From the NCBI GenBank assembly GCA_026770585.1, contig MU647178.1, forward strand, positions 164,475 to 179,829: a stretch of 15,355 nt of DNA, written 5' to 3'. Below the pieces are notes generated by a model. The model did not search any database, was not told the DNA's origin, and saw nothing but the letters and a program-made list of their open reading frames with translations. Positions 1 through 7,516 of the stretch are shown one piece after another (position 1 is the first letter of the stretch; each line of letters starts with the position of its first letter). Origin of the DNA: Baffinella frigidus (taxonomy: Eukaryota > Cryptophyceae > Cryptomonadales > Baffinellaceae). The translations under genes were made by a program, and so were the position numbers.

Positions 1-1840
1 GCCACCCCCGCCGATCCCACCGATCCCACTGCACCCGCCGCCACGGGGGCGGGGGCGGCGACCCCTTCTACCCTTGCCTCCCCCACCTCGCACGCCTCCT
101 CCTCCTCCTCCTCCGACGTGGACGTGCTGGAGTGCTCCGCCTTCGACCTGCTGCTCCTGCCGCAGCTGCGCGCCGACTGCGCCTTGCCGGTACACCCTAC
201 ACCCTAACCCCTAAACTGTGACCGAAACCGTAAACCCCAAGAGCCGACTGCGGCAGCTTTTCGCCAGTAAACCCTACACCCTAAACCCCAAACCCTAAAC
301 CCTAAACCCTAAACCCTAAACCCTCAAGGTGGCCGTGGAGGCGCCGCCAGCGCCGCACGGGTGCATGCTCGACAAGACCATGGAGCAGGTCCCCGCCCAC
401 CCACAACCCACACCCCTAAACCGCAGCAAACCCGAAACCCGAACGTCTGACACTCCGACGCAGCCGCTCGCTCCCCGCCTAGTATATGGCGGTTGGCTGC
501 ACCGCGCTGCCGCTGCCCCTCGTGGCTCAGCAACACCAGGATGCGATCTCATCCCACACGCACCCTCTCTCACAGAGGCCAGGCAGGTTCAGGGTGGGCA
601 TCACGTCTTGGCCTGATGTCCGTAAACGCACGCAGGTGCGCGGGATGCGGCCTATGGGGATACTGTGATCTCATTCCACAAACACTTAAAACACGCGGAG
701 TTTCCGTGGGCGCTGGGTCCGTTTGGTATGAGCTCGCACTTTTAGGTTGTACATTAGTGCCACGAAGTGCTTACAACCCTTTTTCGGAATCCCTGAAGGT
801 GCGGGGCATGCGCGCACATGGGTGGCCTCGGGGGTTCTCCGCTATCCAGCCGCCTAAAGGAACGGTGTTTTAATTTTGTACGAGTGAAGGTGCTTTAAAC
901 TCTGACATCTATTTAATGTAAAGTTATTGTAAACTCGTACATCCGTTGAATGGCAGGTGCGCGGCATGCCGGCGCTGGGCCCGTTTGGTACACTTTTAGG
1001 TTGCAAATTAGTACCACGAAGTGCTTACACACCCTTTTCGGAATCCCTGCAGGTGCGTGGGATGCGGGCGCTGGGGCAGGCGCACGTGGGCGGCCTCGGG
1101 GGGTACTCCAGCTCATCTCCCCAGACGCCCTGGAGCTCTTCTAGGTATGCCCCCCCTTCTGTAGCGCGCAACCCCGGTCGTGCGCGCGGCCGGCGGGTCT
1201 GGGTGGGAGCCTGCGGGGGTCGAAGGCGCCCACCAGCGGGGGGGAGGCTCGCATGCCCCCACGCGCGCGATGCGTGCTTTTGCGCAGGCGAGCGCTGCCA
1301 CGCCTCCACTGCGCGCGGAGCATGGTGCATCTGCGGACATGCCAGTGCCGCGCTGCGGGGTGAGGTGATGGCGTGCGGAGTGTGTCTGCGGCAGGCACGG
1401 CGGGTCGGGTGATCGCGTGTGCCGGTTTCATCTTCTCACTCGGAGGCGTGCGTTGGGTCGGTGGCAGGCACTACGGGGTGTGGGCGTGCGTGCGCGACTG
1501 GAACCCTCTCCACCAGGTTGCCTGCGGCGCTGGCGACGGTACAGCCAACCCTAAGCCCCACACTCTAAACCCTAAACCCTAAACTCTAAAGCCTAAAACC
1601 TACACCCCACACCCTAAACCCTAAACCCTATGATACCCTAAACCCTAAACCCTAAACCCTAAACCCTAACCCCTAACCCCTAACCCCTAAACACTTACCA
1701 CTGAACCAGGGATGCTGGCGTGCTTCCAGTACGACGAAGAATCGCAGCAGTTCTCCTTCTGGGGGATGAACCAGCACGTGCGGATGGTGCCCCCCTACCG
1801 CGCGTTCGACCAAGTGGCCGCAAACCCCGGCGGCTTCTGA
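1..1840 (+). CDS. Gene A: 3' part of an unrecognised multi-exon protein
   Basis: The window opens inside an exon. The favoured model joins 1-189, 329-388, 1053-1085, 1517-1538 and 1710-1840. All junctions are GT-AG and phase-compatible (phases 0, 0, 0, 1), giving 145 codons with TGA at 1838-1840. The first exon begins with a low-complexity Ala/Thr/Pro/Ser stretch, followed by VDVLECSAFDLLLLPQLRAD. The middle reads CMLDKTMEQ, then VRGMRALGQAH, then VACGAGDG. The last exon reads MLACFQYDEESQQFSFWGMN and ends in VAANPGGF. I do not recognise the family. The middle is the weak part: exon 1053 could instead run to the donor at 1145 (phase 2), and a 72-nt frame-neutral exon at 1288-1359 with a strong GTGAGGT donor could be included. 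The first and last exons are the most secure. The start codon lies outside the window. Confidence 0.6.
190..328 (+). repeat. Telomere-type CCCTAAA array filling intron 1 of gene A
   Basis: From the donor GTACACCCTAC to the acceptor CCTCAAG the intron is largely degenerate and perfect CCCTAAA units. Positions 278-323 are the cleanest run. A stretch at 241-270 (GAGCCGACTGCGGCAGC) resembles the end of the preceding exon (GCGCCGACTGCGCC) and may be a decayed duplicate of it. Confidence 0.9.
631..1085 (+). repeat. Repeated copies of an exon edge and its upstream intron in gene A
   Basis: An AG|GTGCG[C/T]GGGATGCG-like acceptor plus exon start occurs four times, near 634, 799, 954 and 1051. A longer unit, running from a GGGCGCTGGG[T/C]CCGTTTGGTA motif through CTTTTAGGTTG, CCACGAAGTGCTTACA and CCCTTTTCGGAATCCCTG to the acceptor, is present at about 709-812 and again at about 972-1069. 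Only the last copy keeps the frame needed to join gene A exons 2 and 4. The others look like decoy or decayed acceptors. Confidence 0.8.
1539..1709 (+). repeat. Telomere-type array forming an intron of gene A
   Basis: The intron starts GTACAGCCAACCCTAAG and ends CTGAACCAG. Nearly all of it is CCCTAAA with variants such as CCCTAACC. It sits between exons in phase 1 on both sides. Confidence 0.9.
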
Positions 1841-2013
1841 TCGCCCATCCTGGCGGCCAGGGGGGGCGTGTTTCTCTCTGGAGGAAGGCCCGCCCTGGCG
1901 GCTACTAGGAGCTACTAAAAAGCAGGAAAGCAGGGCGCCCCTTTCCGACGAGGTTTCGAGGATGCGAAGCGGAGCTGAGCCCCTGGCTAGCACGAGAGGG
2001 ACAGACGTGCGTA

Positions 2014-2132
2014 CAGGGGTACCTCGCTCATAAGAAACCGCCCCCCCCTACGACCCTACAGTAGGCCTATGCCTAGGGCCTTATGGTGGTCCTAGGGGGG
2101 GGGGGGGGGTTCTTATGAGCGAGGTACCCCTG
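2014..2132. mobile_element. MITE copy 1 (perfect terminal inverted repeats, TA-flanked)
   Basis: A 119-bp element with perfect 23-bp terminal inverted repeats (2014-2036 and 2110-2132, beginning CAGGGGTACCTCGCTCATAA) is flanked by TA on both sides (2012-2013 and 2133-2134). TA duplication and a CAGGGG end are typical of non-autonomous Tc1/mariner/pogo-type elements. The interior holds CCTACAGTAGGCCTATGCC and C- and G-rich arms that extend the fold. It has no coding capacity. Confidence 0.85.
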
Positions 2133-2134
2133 TA

Positions 2135-2563
2135 GTTGAAAAAGGCGTTGGGGCGGAAGGGAGGGACAATGCTACGAGGATGCCGTAATCGCAGTGCAGT
2201 GGTGTGGGTGGGAGACGCATGTGGTGTTTTGAGTTAGTTTTGCGAGAGTGCACATGGTTTTGCGAGTAAGGGACAATTGGAAGGGTGTTAGTGTGTGCGT
2301 GTTAGGGACAATCGGAAGGGATGTATGCGACGGTGAGGGGCGTCGTTCGCCGCAGCATGTGCGTACACTGTAATCAAAAACGTTTCTGTGGAGTGTCTCG
2401 AAGTTGACGCCTGCTCTGTCTTGAAGCTGCTCTGCCTCGAAGCGATGCTCCGTTGGAGCAGGATGCAGAAAGCAGCGTTGGTTGATCACACGCACCGCTG
2501 CCTCGCTCATGTTACCTCATAAGGACGCGGGACCCTTTAGCACCCTACATCAGGTCTATCCAC
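2135..2563. other. Intergenic stretch with short recurring motifs
   Basis: No convincing gene. The motif AGGGACAAT recurs near 2161, 2269 and 2304, the last two followed by [T/C]GGAAGGG. TTTTGCGAG occurs twice at 2236-2270. A pair of related Cys/Glu-like stretches (CTCTGTCTTGAAGCTG, CTCTGCCTCGAAGCGA) lies at 2414-2445. A 112-codon minus-strand ORF (2172-2510) shows no recognisable motif. Confidence 0.5.
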
Positions 2564-2691
2564 ATGAATGGATTCGCTCATAAGAAAGCGCCCCACCCCC
2601 TAGGACCACCATCGGGCTCTAGCTAGGCATACATGTAGCCCTACTGTAGGGTCCTAGGAGGAGACGTTTTCATATGAGCAATGTACCCCTG
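2564..2691. mobile_element. MITE copy 2 (same family, decayed left end)
   Basis: The left end keeps TTCGCTCATAAGAA (2572-2586) of the family repeat but has lost the CAGGGGTACC tip. The right end reads CATATGAGCAATGTACCCCTG followed by TA (2692-2693). The interior again has CTAGGACC and CCTACTGTAGGG motifs. Confidence 0.75.
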
Positions 2692-2698
2692 TACATGC

Positions 2699-2748
2699 AC
2701 GGTGGTCCTAGGGGTGGGGGGCGGCTCCTTATGAGCAAGGTACCCCTG
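2699..2748. mobile_element. MITE copy 3, right half only
   Basis: Directly after copy 2, this stretch reads GGTGGTCCTAGGGGTGGGG and then CCTTATGAGCAAGGTACCCC, ending CTG with TA at 2749-2750. It matches the right half of copy 1. No left half is present, so it is a truncated copy next to copy 2. Confidence 0.75.
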
Positions 2749-2750
2749 TA

Positions 2751-3133
2751 GCACGGAAGCAGAAAGCTCGGGCCCAGGGCACCGAGCGCGTGACTGATGG
2801 GGCTCTCAGAAGGTGTCAGGCACGGGACGGGGCCTCCGGAAGTTTAATTTATTGGATACCCAGAAGATCACAGTGTCCCGTGTTGTGCAGCAAGTACAGC
2901 CTCGTCGGGCCTCGCGTGCTCGTATATTAGCTCGTATATTAGCTCGTATTAGCGCGCACACACAGCAGAGCATGCTAATGGTCGAGCATGTTGGAGGCTA
3001 CGCGGTTGGCCGAGCGGTTGCTCGCGCGGGAGGCGTTGGAGGCCCCCGTCACTGGCCGCGACGCCCCCGACGCCCCTGCAGAAAGAGACGGGGTGTCAAC
3101 TTGCTGATAGTCAAGCCACCCCAGGGTTTCTAC
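2751..3133. other. Intergenic stretch, no clear gene
   Basis: It contains a three-fold tandem repeat of GCTCGTATATTA (about 2919-2952), and GGAAGTTTAATTTATTGGAT at 2838-2857, which resembles AAATTTATTGGATACC at 11637-11652. A 107-codon + ORF here is composition-driven and unrecognised. Confidence 0.45.
2919..2952. repeat. Short tandem repeat, 12-bp unit
   Basis: The unit GCTCGTATATTA is present twice, followed by a third degenerate copy GCTCGTATTA. Confidence 0.85.
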
Positions 3134-3313
3134 TGAACCTCCCTGGCGTGCCTTTCGATTCTGGTAAGACTTTTAAACCCTGATTGTAAACAGGATACAG
3201 TCAATTCCCCACAAGAATTGCATCCAAAGTTCTGGGAATTCATGGAATTGGTCACGTGACAGTCTTGGATCAGGGCCGGGCGAGAATCGAAAGGCACGCC
3301 CAGGAAGGTTTCA
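3134..3313. mobile_element. Inverted-repeat element of about 180 bp (MITE-like, different family)
   Basis: The left arm at 3134-3162 (CTGGCGTGCCTTTCGATTCT) pairs with the right arm at 3282-3313 (AGAATCGAAAGGCACGCCCA). Inner segments also pair (GGTAAGAC with GTCTTGG; CAATTCC/GAATTG motifs). It has no coding capacity. The ends and any target-site duplication are not clearly defined. Confidence 0.75.
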
Positions 3314-3329
3314 GGGTTGAGTTTGGGGT

Positions 3330-4232
3330 TTATGCACAGGTAGGTACCGTACCGGCTGACGCGTGGGTTTGGTGCTCAGTGTTGAGTGTTGAATGGTTAG
3401 GGTTTACGGGTTAGGGTTTAGGGGTTGGGACCTGACGCGTTGGTCGCTGGCCGGCCCGGCAGCATCGACGCCGGCAGGTTCAGGCGCATGTCCTTGCTGC
3501 TCGAGAGGAGCTGGGGTCAGCGTGACAAGGTGCGAGTGCTTGCTTCAGGGGTGGGGGGCGTGCTTGGTCGTGCGGTGGCGAGGAGTGGGGAGGGGACGGA
3601 AGCGGATCAGGTGGGGGGAGTGCAGAGCGTGAAGGGAGTCAATCAGAAAATCGGGAGGTTGCATGGAGCGGCTGGCACCCGGCGCTGATTTGCATCGTTG
3701 CGTCCCGCTCCCCACCTCCCGCGAACCCCCCCCCCCTGCCGCCGCGGCTTTCCATGGGCGGCCGTTCGCTGTCGCGCGTGGGCGCGCGGCTCTGGTTGCT
3801 GTTCCCGGACTGCGATGTGCGGAGCCGAGCTGCGCCGTCCGTCATCCGGGCGTCCCCCTTGCTGGAGAAGAGGTTGTCTCGCGGCGCCCCGGTGCGTGTG
3901 AAGGGGAAGACCGGGGGCGGTTTCTGCGTCTCGCCCCAGGTCGCGTTCGTTGAATCCCCCCACGTCGGCGGCAGCTGGAACAGGGTGCCCTGGTCGTGCT
4001 TGGTGTTGCCCGGCACGCGGCGCGGTGGCGGCTGCAGGCGCCAGTCGAGCACCTGGAACTTAGGGGCGTTCCACGGCCAGATGGGCGCGATGTAGCGCAC
4101 CTCGCCGCCCAGCGACATGTTGATGCTCGAGAAGGGGTGCGAGTTGATGTACTGGCTTTCGTTGCAGAGCTCCTGGTTGAAGAGCATGTTGAGCTGGTTG
4201 GTCATGCCCTGAGACCTGCTGTACGTGTTCAT
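3330..4232 (-). CDS. Gene D: unrecognised minus-strand protein
   Basis: The large exon starts at ATG 4232 (context GCCAAGATGA). The N-terminal part is convincingly coding: NTYSRSQGMTNQLNMLFNQE, then a hydrophobic/aromatic stretch VRYIAPIWPWNAPKFQVLDW, then PPPRRVPGNTKHDQGTLFQ. The C-terminal part is low-complexity in Arg, Gly, Ser and Pro. Unspliced, it would stop at TGA 3639-3641 (197 residues). A second coding stretch on the same strand, KDMRLNLPASMLPGRPATNA at 3432-3496, is bounded by AG and GT and followed by a telomere-type intron. This suggests a spliced model 4232-3679, 3496-3432, 3355-3330 (215 codons, all phases compatible, stop TAA). An 11-C run near 3726-3736 lies in the exon and makes the downstream frame less certain. 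I do not recognise the family. No signal peptide or transmembrane span is evident. Confidence 0.6.
3394..3427 (-). repeat. Short telomere-type array near the 3' end of gene D
   Basis: On the + strand it reads GTTAGGGTTTACGGGTTAGG and on, i.e. CCCTAAA on the minus strand. It lies in the proposed last intron of gene D (3356-3431), so the C-rich strand is again the sense strand of the gene. Confidence 0.75.
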
Positions 4233-4769
4233 CTTGGCGAGGCTGCAGCAGCTGCGCTCTCCCTCCCCCCAGCAGCAGCAACAATGGCGAAGGACGGCCG
4301 GGTCCCTCCCTCACAACGAGAGGAACACACGCCCACTCTCTCCCGCCACACCAGCCCCTCGCCGCGGGCCGTTGGGCCTTTTGGGCCAACGTCAAAAGTC
4401 ACATCTTTTGGAAAGTTGTTCCAACTTTCCAAAAGTCAGCGTTGATGTGGAAAGTTAACATTAGGCTTCGTCACGTCCCCAATGTGTCCCCCTTCTGTGA
4501 GCTTCTTATTAGCACCAACGGCAGGAAGGGGGGCGAATTAGGAACTAGAACTGGAGGAAGGCAGGGGAGGTTCAACGGCAAATTGAGTGCACAGTCAGGT
4601 GAACCACGCCGCCCGTTCCAATGAACGCCTTCGGTGCGCCGCTGGTTGTGTGCTGCATGCCCATCCGTGGGAACGCAAAGGTTGTGCTGACACAAGGATG
4701 ATTTGTGCTGACCGAGGACACACCCGCTGCGCAGGGCACTGGACCCGGCGGGAGGGAGCAGCGGCGGCC
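4233..4769. promoter_or_regulatory. Divergent intergenic region between genes D and B
   Basis: Genes D (minus) and B (plus) start 537 bp apart, so this stretch must hold both 5' leaders and probably both promoters. No clear TATA box was identified. The stretch contains a perfect hairpin (4405-4435) and an AGCAGCAGCAACAATGG-rich segment near 4271-4287. No exon was recognised in it. Confidence 0.5.
4405..4435. promoter_or_regulatory. Perfect 14-bp inverted repeat in the divergent promoter
   Basis: CTTTTGGAAAGTTG at 4405-4418 and its exact reverse complement at 4422-4435 are separated by 3 nt. It could be a binding site for a dimeric factor, an RNA hairpin in the D leader, or a transposon remnant. 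The function is unknown. Confidence 0.6.
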
Positions 4770-7082
4770 ATGCCGAACCAAAACTTGGGCGGCCAGGCCC
4801 GGCCCATGTCTGCCATGAGCCGCCTCTCCACCCAGAAGTTTATCGAAGTCGATACTTCAGACGACCCTGATCGCATCTACCGTTGTAACGAGTACTTTCC
4901 AGGTGCGTCCCGCCCCTTCCCACTGCGCCGCTCTCTGGCTACGACAATTTTCCGACTGCACTCTCCTCGAAAAATGACCTCGCACCCTGCGGAATTGCAG
5001 GAAGGTCGGCGCTTCCAGACCTCTTAATATGAGATGCTTGCTGCAGGATACGCGGGACACGTCCCGAAGCTGTTGCACAACTTCGGCCGCTCCTACACGC
5101 CAGGTAAGACGCGGAGGGTAGCCAGGCAGGGGATGCTCTGGCTGTGCTGCGACTGACCAGGAGGTCCAACGGGAGGATCTCCGGGTCTTACCAACAGGGC
5201 GACTAATTCCTAGCTCTGTCTCAGTCTATTTGGGCTCACCAATTCGGTGAGCCCGGGCCCTTTTCCGCCCCACAGTTGACGGGTTTGTAACGCACACCCA
5301 GCTTGTCAACTTGAGAATAGACGGTCGACCCGAGTGAGGCAGAGCTAGACTACCAGGCCTCAGAGCGCGACCAATTCGCCTGTCGGGGGTCCCTTGGTTT
5401 GTACTGGAGGCCGTCTGGTTTGGCGGTGGCAATCCTCATGGCGGGTTCAGGAGAGGGGTGGCAGTGGCTGCGGCGGTGAAGGGCGCTCCTGTCGTACCGG
5501 TTTAGTTTACACCTTTCCGCCAACCCTCACAGCCTGGGCAAATCGATGAATTTAGACTTTTGTGCAAAAGCAGTTTTAAAACTCCAAACACCCTGCAGTG
5601 ATCAAGTTTTGGGAGTTTTAAAAATAACCGACGCCGGAATCCGGCGGCCTGCAAGGGAATTGCGTACCGCGAAAATCGGTCATTTGCCCAGACCGTGAGG
5701 GTTGGTGGTTCAGTCTCTGCCACCCGTTCAATAACGTCTTCTCCCAGAGGCCTGCTGGGGCGGGTAGTATTCGTGAGGAGGTATCGTGATTTGCCTCCTG
5801 GTGGCATTCTCCTTGATCTTCGCTCTGACGTTCTCTCTGGTATTGTCTGTGATGAGCAGGGACGCGGACAGCACTGAAAACTCCGCCGGCTCCCAAGGCG
5901 CGTCCCGTCAGCAGCTATGACCAGGTGCGCGCCCCCTCCCAAGATCTCCCCTCTCCCCCAAACAAGGCTGCGAGCCTGGCCGGAGCTGGCCACCGCGCCA
6001 CGACGTGTGCACAGTTAGAAAGCCTGGGAAGTACCAAATGTGTACCAGGAAGGGTATTGCACTGCTAGGGGGAAGATTTCGTTCAAGTCAACCCCCATGT
6101 AAACTGTCACCGTAACTGGAATCCAAATACTCAAACTCGCTCAATCTGTGTACCGCTTTGCTAAGTTCACAGCTTTTGTGGGGGAATTGGCTTCAGCAAA
6201 ATCTTGCCGCTAGCAGTGTACTGATTCAGTCCCTCCCCTGGTACAAATCGGCCGGCGCGGAACCGGCGGGTGCTGTCCGTAGGTACAAAAAAACTAGCTC
6301 CTGATGCGCGATAGCCCAGGTCTCAGCCTCGCCGGAGCTGACCACTGCCAACCATCCTTGGGTGGGCACAGAAGGCCGATTGGGAAATGCAAGTGTGTAC
6401 CAGGAAGGGTACTGATTCAGTCCCTCCCCTGGTACAAATCGGCAGGCGCGGAACCGGCGGGTGCTCTCCGTCCAGCACCTCCTGCCGGGGAACTCCTTCT
6501 CAGGTCTCCCCCTTCTCCACGCTCAACGCTGAACGCTGAACCCTAAACCCTGAACCCGAAACCCGAAACCCGAAACCCGAAACCCGAAACCCGAAACCCC
6601 TGCGCGCCGCTATGCTGCGCGCCTGCTCGGTGTGGCAAGGCGCGCGAAAACACAGCCACGGCTCACGTTCCTGACAAAATTTCCCTGGCGGAAACTCCGG
6701 CAGGTATGTGACCAAGCCGCGGCCACTCACGCACGCAACTTCTCTCGCAAACAGGCTCAGAGTTCAGGATTCAGGGAGTAGGTGGTGAAAATTCGCTGGT
6801 GAAAATCCGTAAACCGTGACAATTCTTCTCGTGCTCAGGATACGCGGACCCGACGGGTGCCAAGGGCAACGGCCAGGCACAAACCCTCAACCATGAATCC
6901 TAAGCCCTAAACCCTATACCCTACACCCCAAACCCTAAACCCTAAACCCTAAACCCTAAACCCTGAACCCCAAACCCTGAACCCTAAACCCTAAACCCTA
7001 AACCCTGAAACAGATGCTCCCAGACGACAACGGGAACATCCAGTACCTACAGGGCTCGCGCGTGGACATCGCTGCCTACTAG
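4770..7082 (+). CDS. Gene B: FAM166/CIMIP2-like (former DUF2475) ciliary protein
   Basis: Model: 4770-4902, 5047-5103, 5872-5924 (or from 5860), 6446-6503 (or from 6476), 6656-6703, 6839-6876 and 7014-7082. Phases agree at every junction; total 152 codons, TAG at 7080-7082. The ATG has good context (GCGGCGGCCATGC). Exon 1 carries SRLSTQKFIEVDTSDD. The first junction creates EYFPGYAGHVPKLLHNFGRS, which matches the PGYxGHVPxxxxxFGxxY core of the FAM166/CIMIP2 family, proteins of the inner wall of ciliary doublet microtubules. Downstream pieces read LKTPPAPKARPVSSYDQ, LLPGNSFSATAHVPDKISLA and GYADPTGAKGNG, then DDNGNIQYLQGSRVDIAAY. The intron 6877-7013 uses a GC donor (CCAG|GCACAA). Exons 1, 2 and 7 are secure; exons 3-6 are inferred from phase and splice sites. 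A phase-2 donor at 7043 could instead lead into gene C. Confidence 0.65.
5200..5351. mobile_element. Dispersed element copy (family 2) in intron 2 of gene B
   Basis: The left end GACTAATTCCTAGCTCTGTC (5201-5220) and right end GAGGCAGAGCTAG (5336-5348) form terminal inverted repeats. The interior includes CTCACCAATTCGGTGAGCC and CTTGAGAATAGACGGTC. Related copies lie at 9270-9404 and 10100-10255. It is non-coding and MITE-like. Confidence 0.75.
5974..6480 (+). repeat. Nested direct repeats upstream of and into exon 4 of gene B
   Basis: CTGATTCAGTCCCTCCCCTG, continuing through GGTACAAATCGG and GGCGCGGAACCGGCGGGTGC, occurs at about 6221-6276 and again at about 6412-6466. The second copy covers the acceptor and start of exon 4. 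In the first copy the acceptor AG is lost (GGCCGG for GGCAGG). TGTACCAGGAAGGGTA is at 6041 and 6396. GCCT[G/C]GCCGGAGCTG is at 5974 and 6326. This is a local duplication of an intron 3' end plus exon edge. Confidence 0.8.
6538..6600 (+). repeat. Variant telomere-type array (CCCGAAA) in an intron of gene B
   Basis: After two CCCTAAA/CCCTGAA-like units there are about six exact CCCGAAA heptamers. This is a homogenised T-to-G variant of the CCCTAAA unit. Confidence 0.9.
6877..7013 (+). repeat. Telomere-type array forming the last intron of gene B
   Basis: The array spans from GCACAAACCCTCAACC to CCCTGAAACAG, with runs of perfect CCCTAAA at 6940-6962 and 6980-7005. It has a GC donor and AG acceptor. 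Confidence 0.85.
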
Positions 7083-7516
7083 TCAGCCCCCGCCCCTCCA
7101 GGCCGCCCGGCACCTCTGCACTGCTTTGCTAGTTTTGAGAGAGACATTTACTATTACCAAAACAGCCGCCATTTCTACACCCGCACCGAGGCTGTGTCTT
7201 AGCAGGAACCTATAGAGAGGTCCTAACCCCTGAACCCTAGACCTCATCTGGGTTCGGCAGCATCTCAAGAGGAGAGGACGCCAAACCCCCGAACCCTAAA
7301 CCTCTCCTGGGCTCGACCGAAACTCGCTGGCTGAGAGTGAACAGGGGAGGACACCTAACCTCTGGACCCTAGGACAACTCAACCTTGAACCCCAGGGCAC
7401 CTGAACCCTGAACCATACGGGCCCCTCAACCTTGAACCCTAAACCCTAAATCCTAAACCCTAAACCGTAAACCCTAAACCCTAAACCCCAAACCCTAAAC
7501 CCTCAACCCTTGGCAG
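7083..7516 (+). other. Region between gene B stop and first visible exon of gene C
   Basis: It contains no ATG on the + strand. The first third is unique sequence. The rest is interrupted CCCTAAA-type repeat (about 7225-7245, 7285-7300 and 7380-7510). A weak 14-nt microexon candidate lies at 7206-7219 between AG and GT. It is either the intergenic spacer between B and C, or an intron if they form one gene. Confidence 0.6.

Noticed and set aside
957-1412. Open frame of 151 codons on the + strand in gene A
   Set aside because: It runs through duplicated intron sequence and splice sites. Only the piece from 1053 fits the exon model. High GC keeps frames open by chance.
190-1709. A true chromosome end
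   Set aside because: The CCCTAAA arrays are short, degenerate, interrupted by coding exons and spread over 11 kb. None is at a window edge, so they are interstitial.
2172-2510. 112-codon minus-strand ORF
   Set aside because: No recognisable domain, it overlaps short repeats, and no splice context or neighbour supports it.
2998-3070. tRNA-like stretch (GGTTGGCCGAGCGGTTGC) resembling a Ser/Leu tRNA D-arm
   Set aside because: No matching acceptor stem, anticodon arm or GTTCRA T-arm follows at the right spacing.
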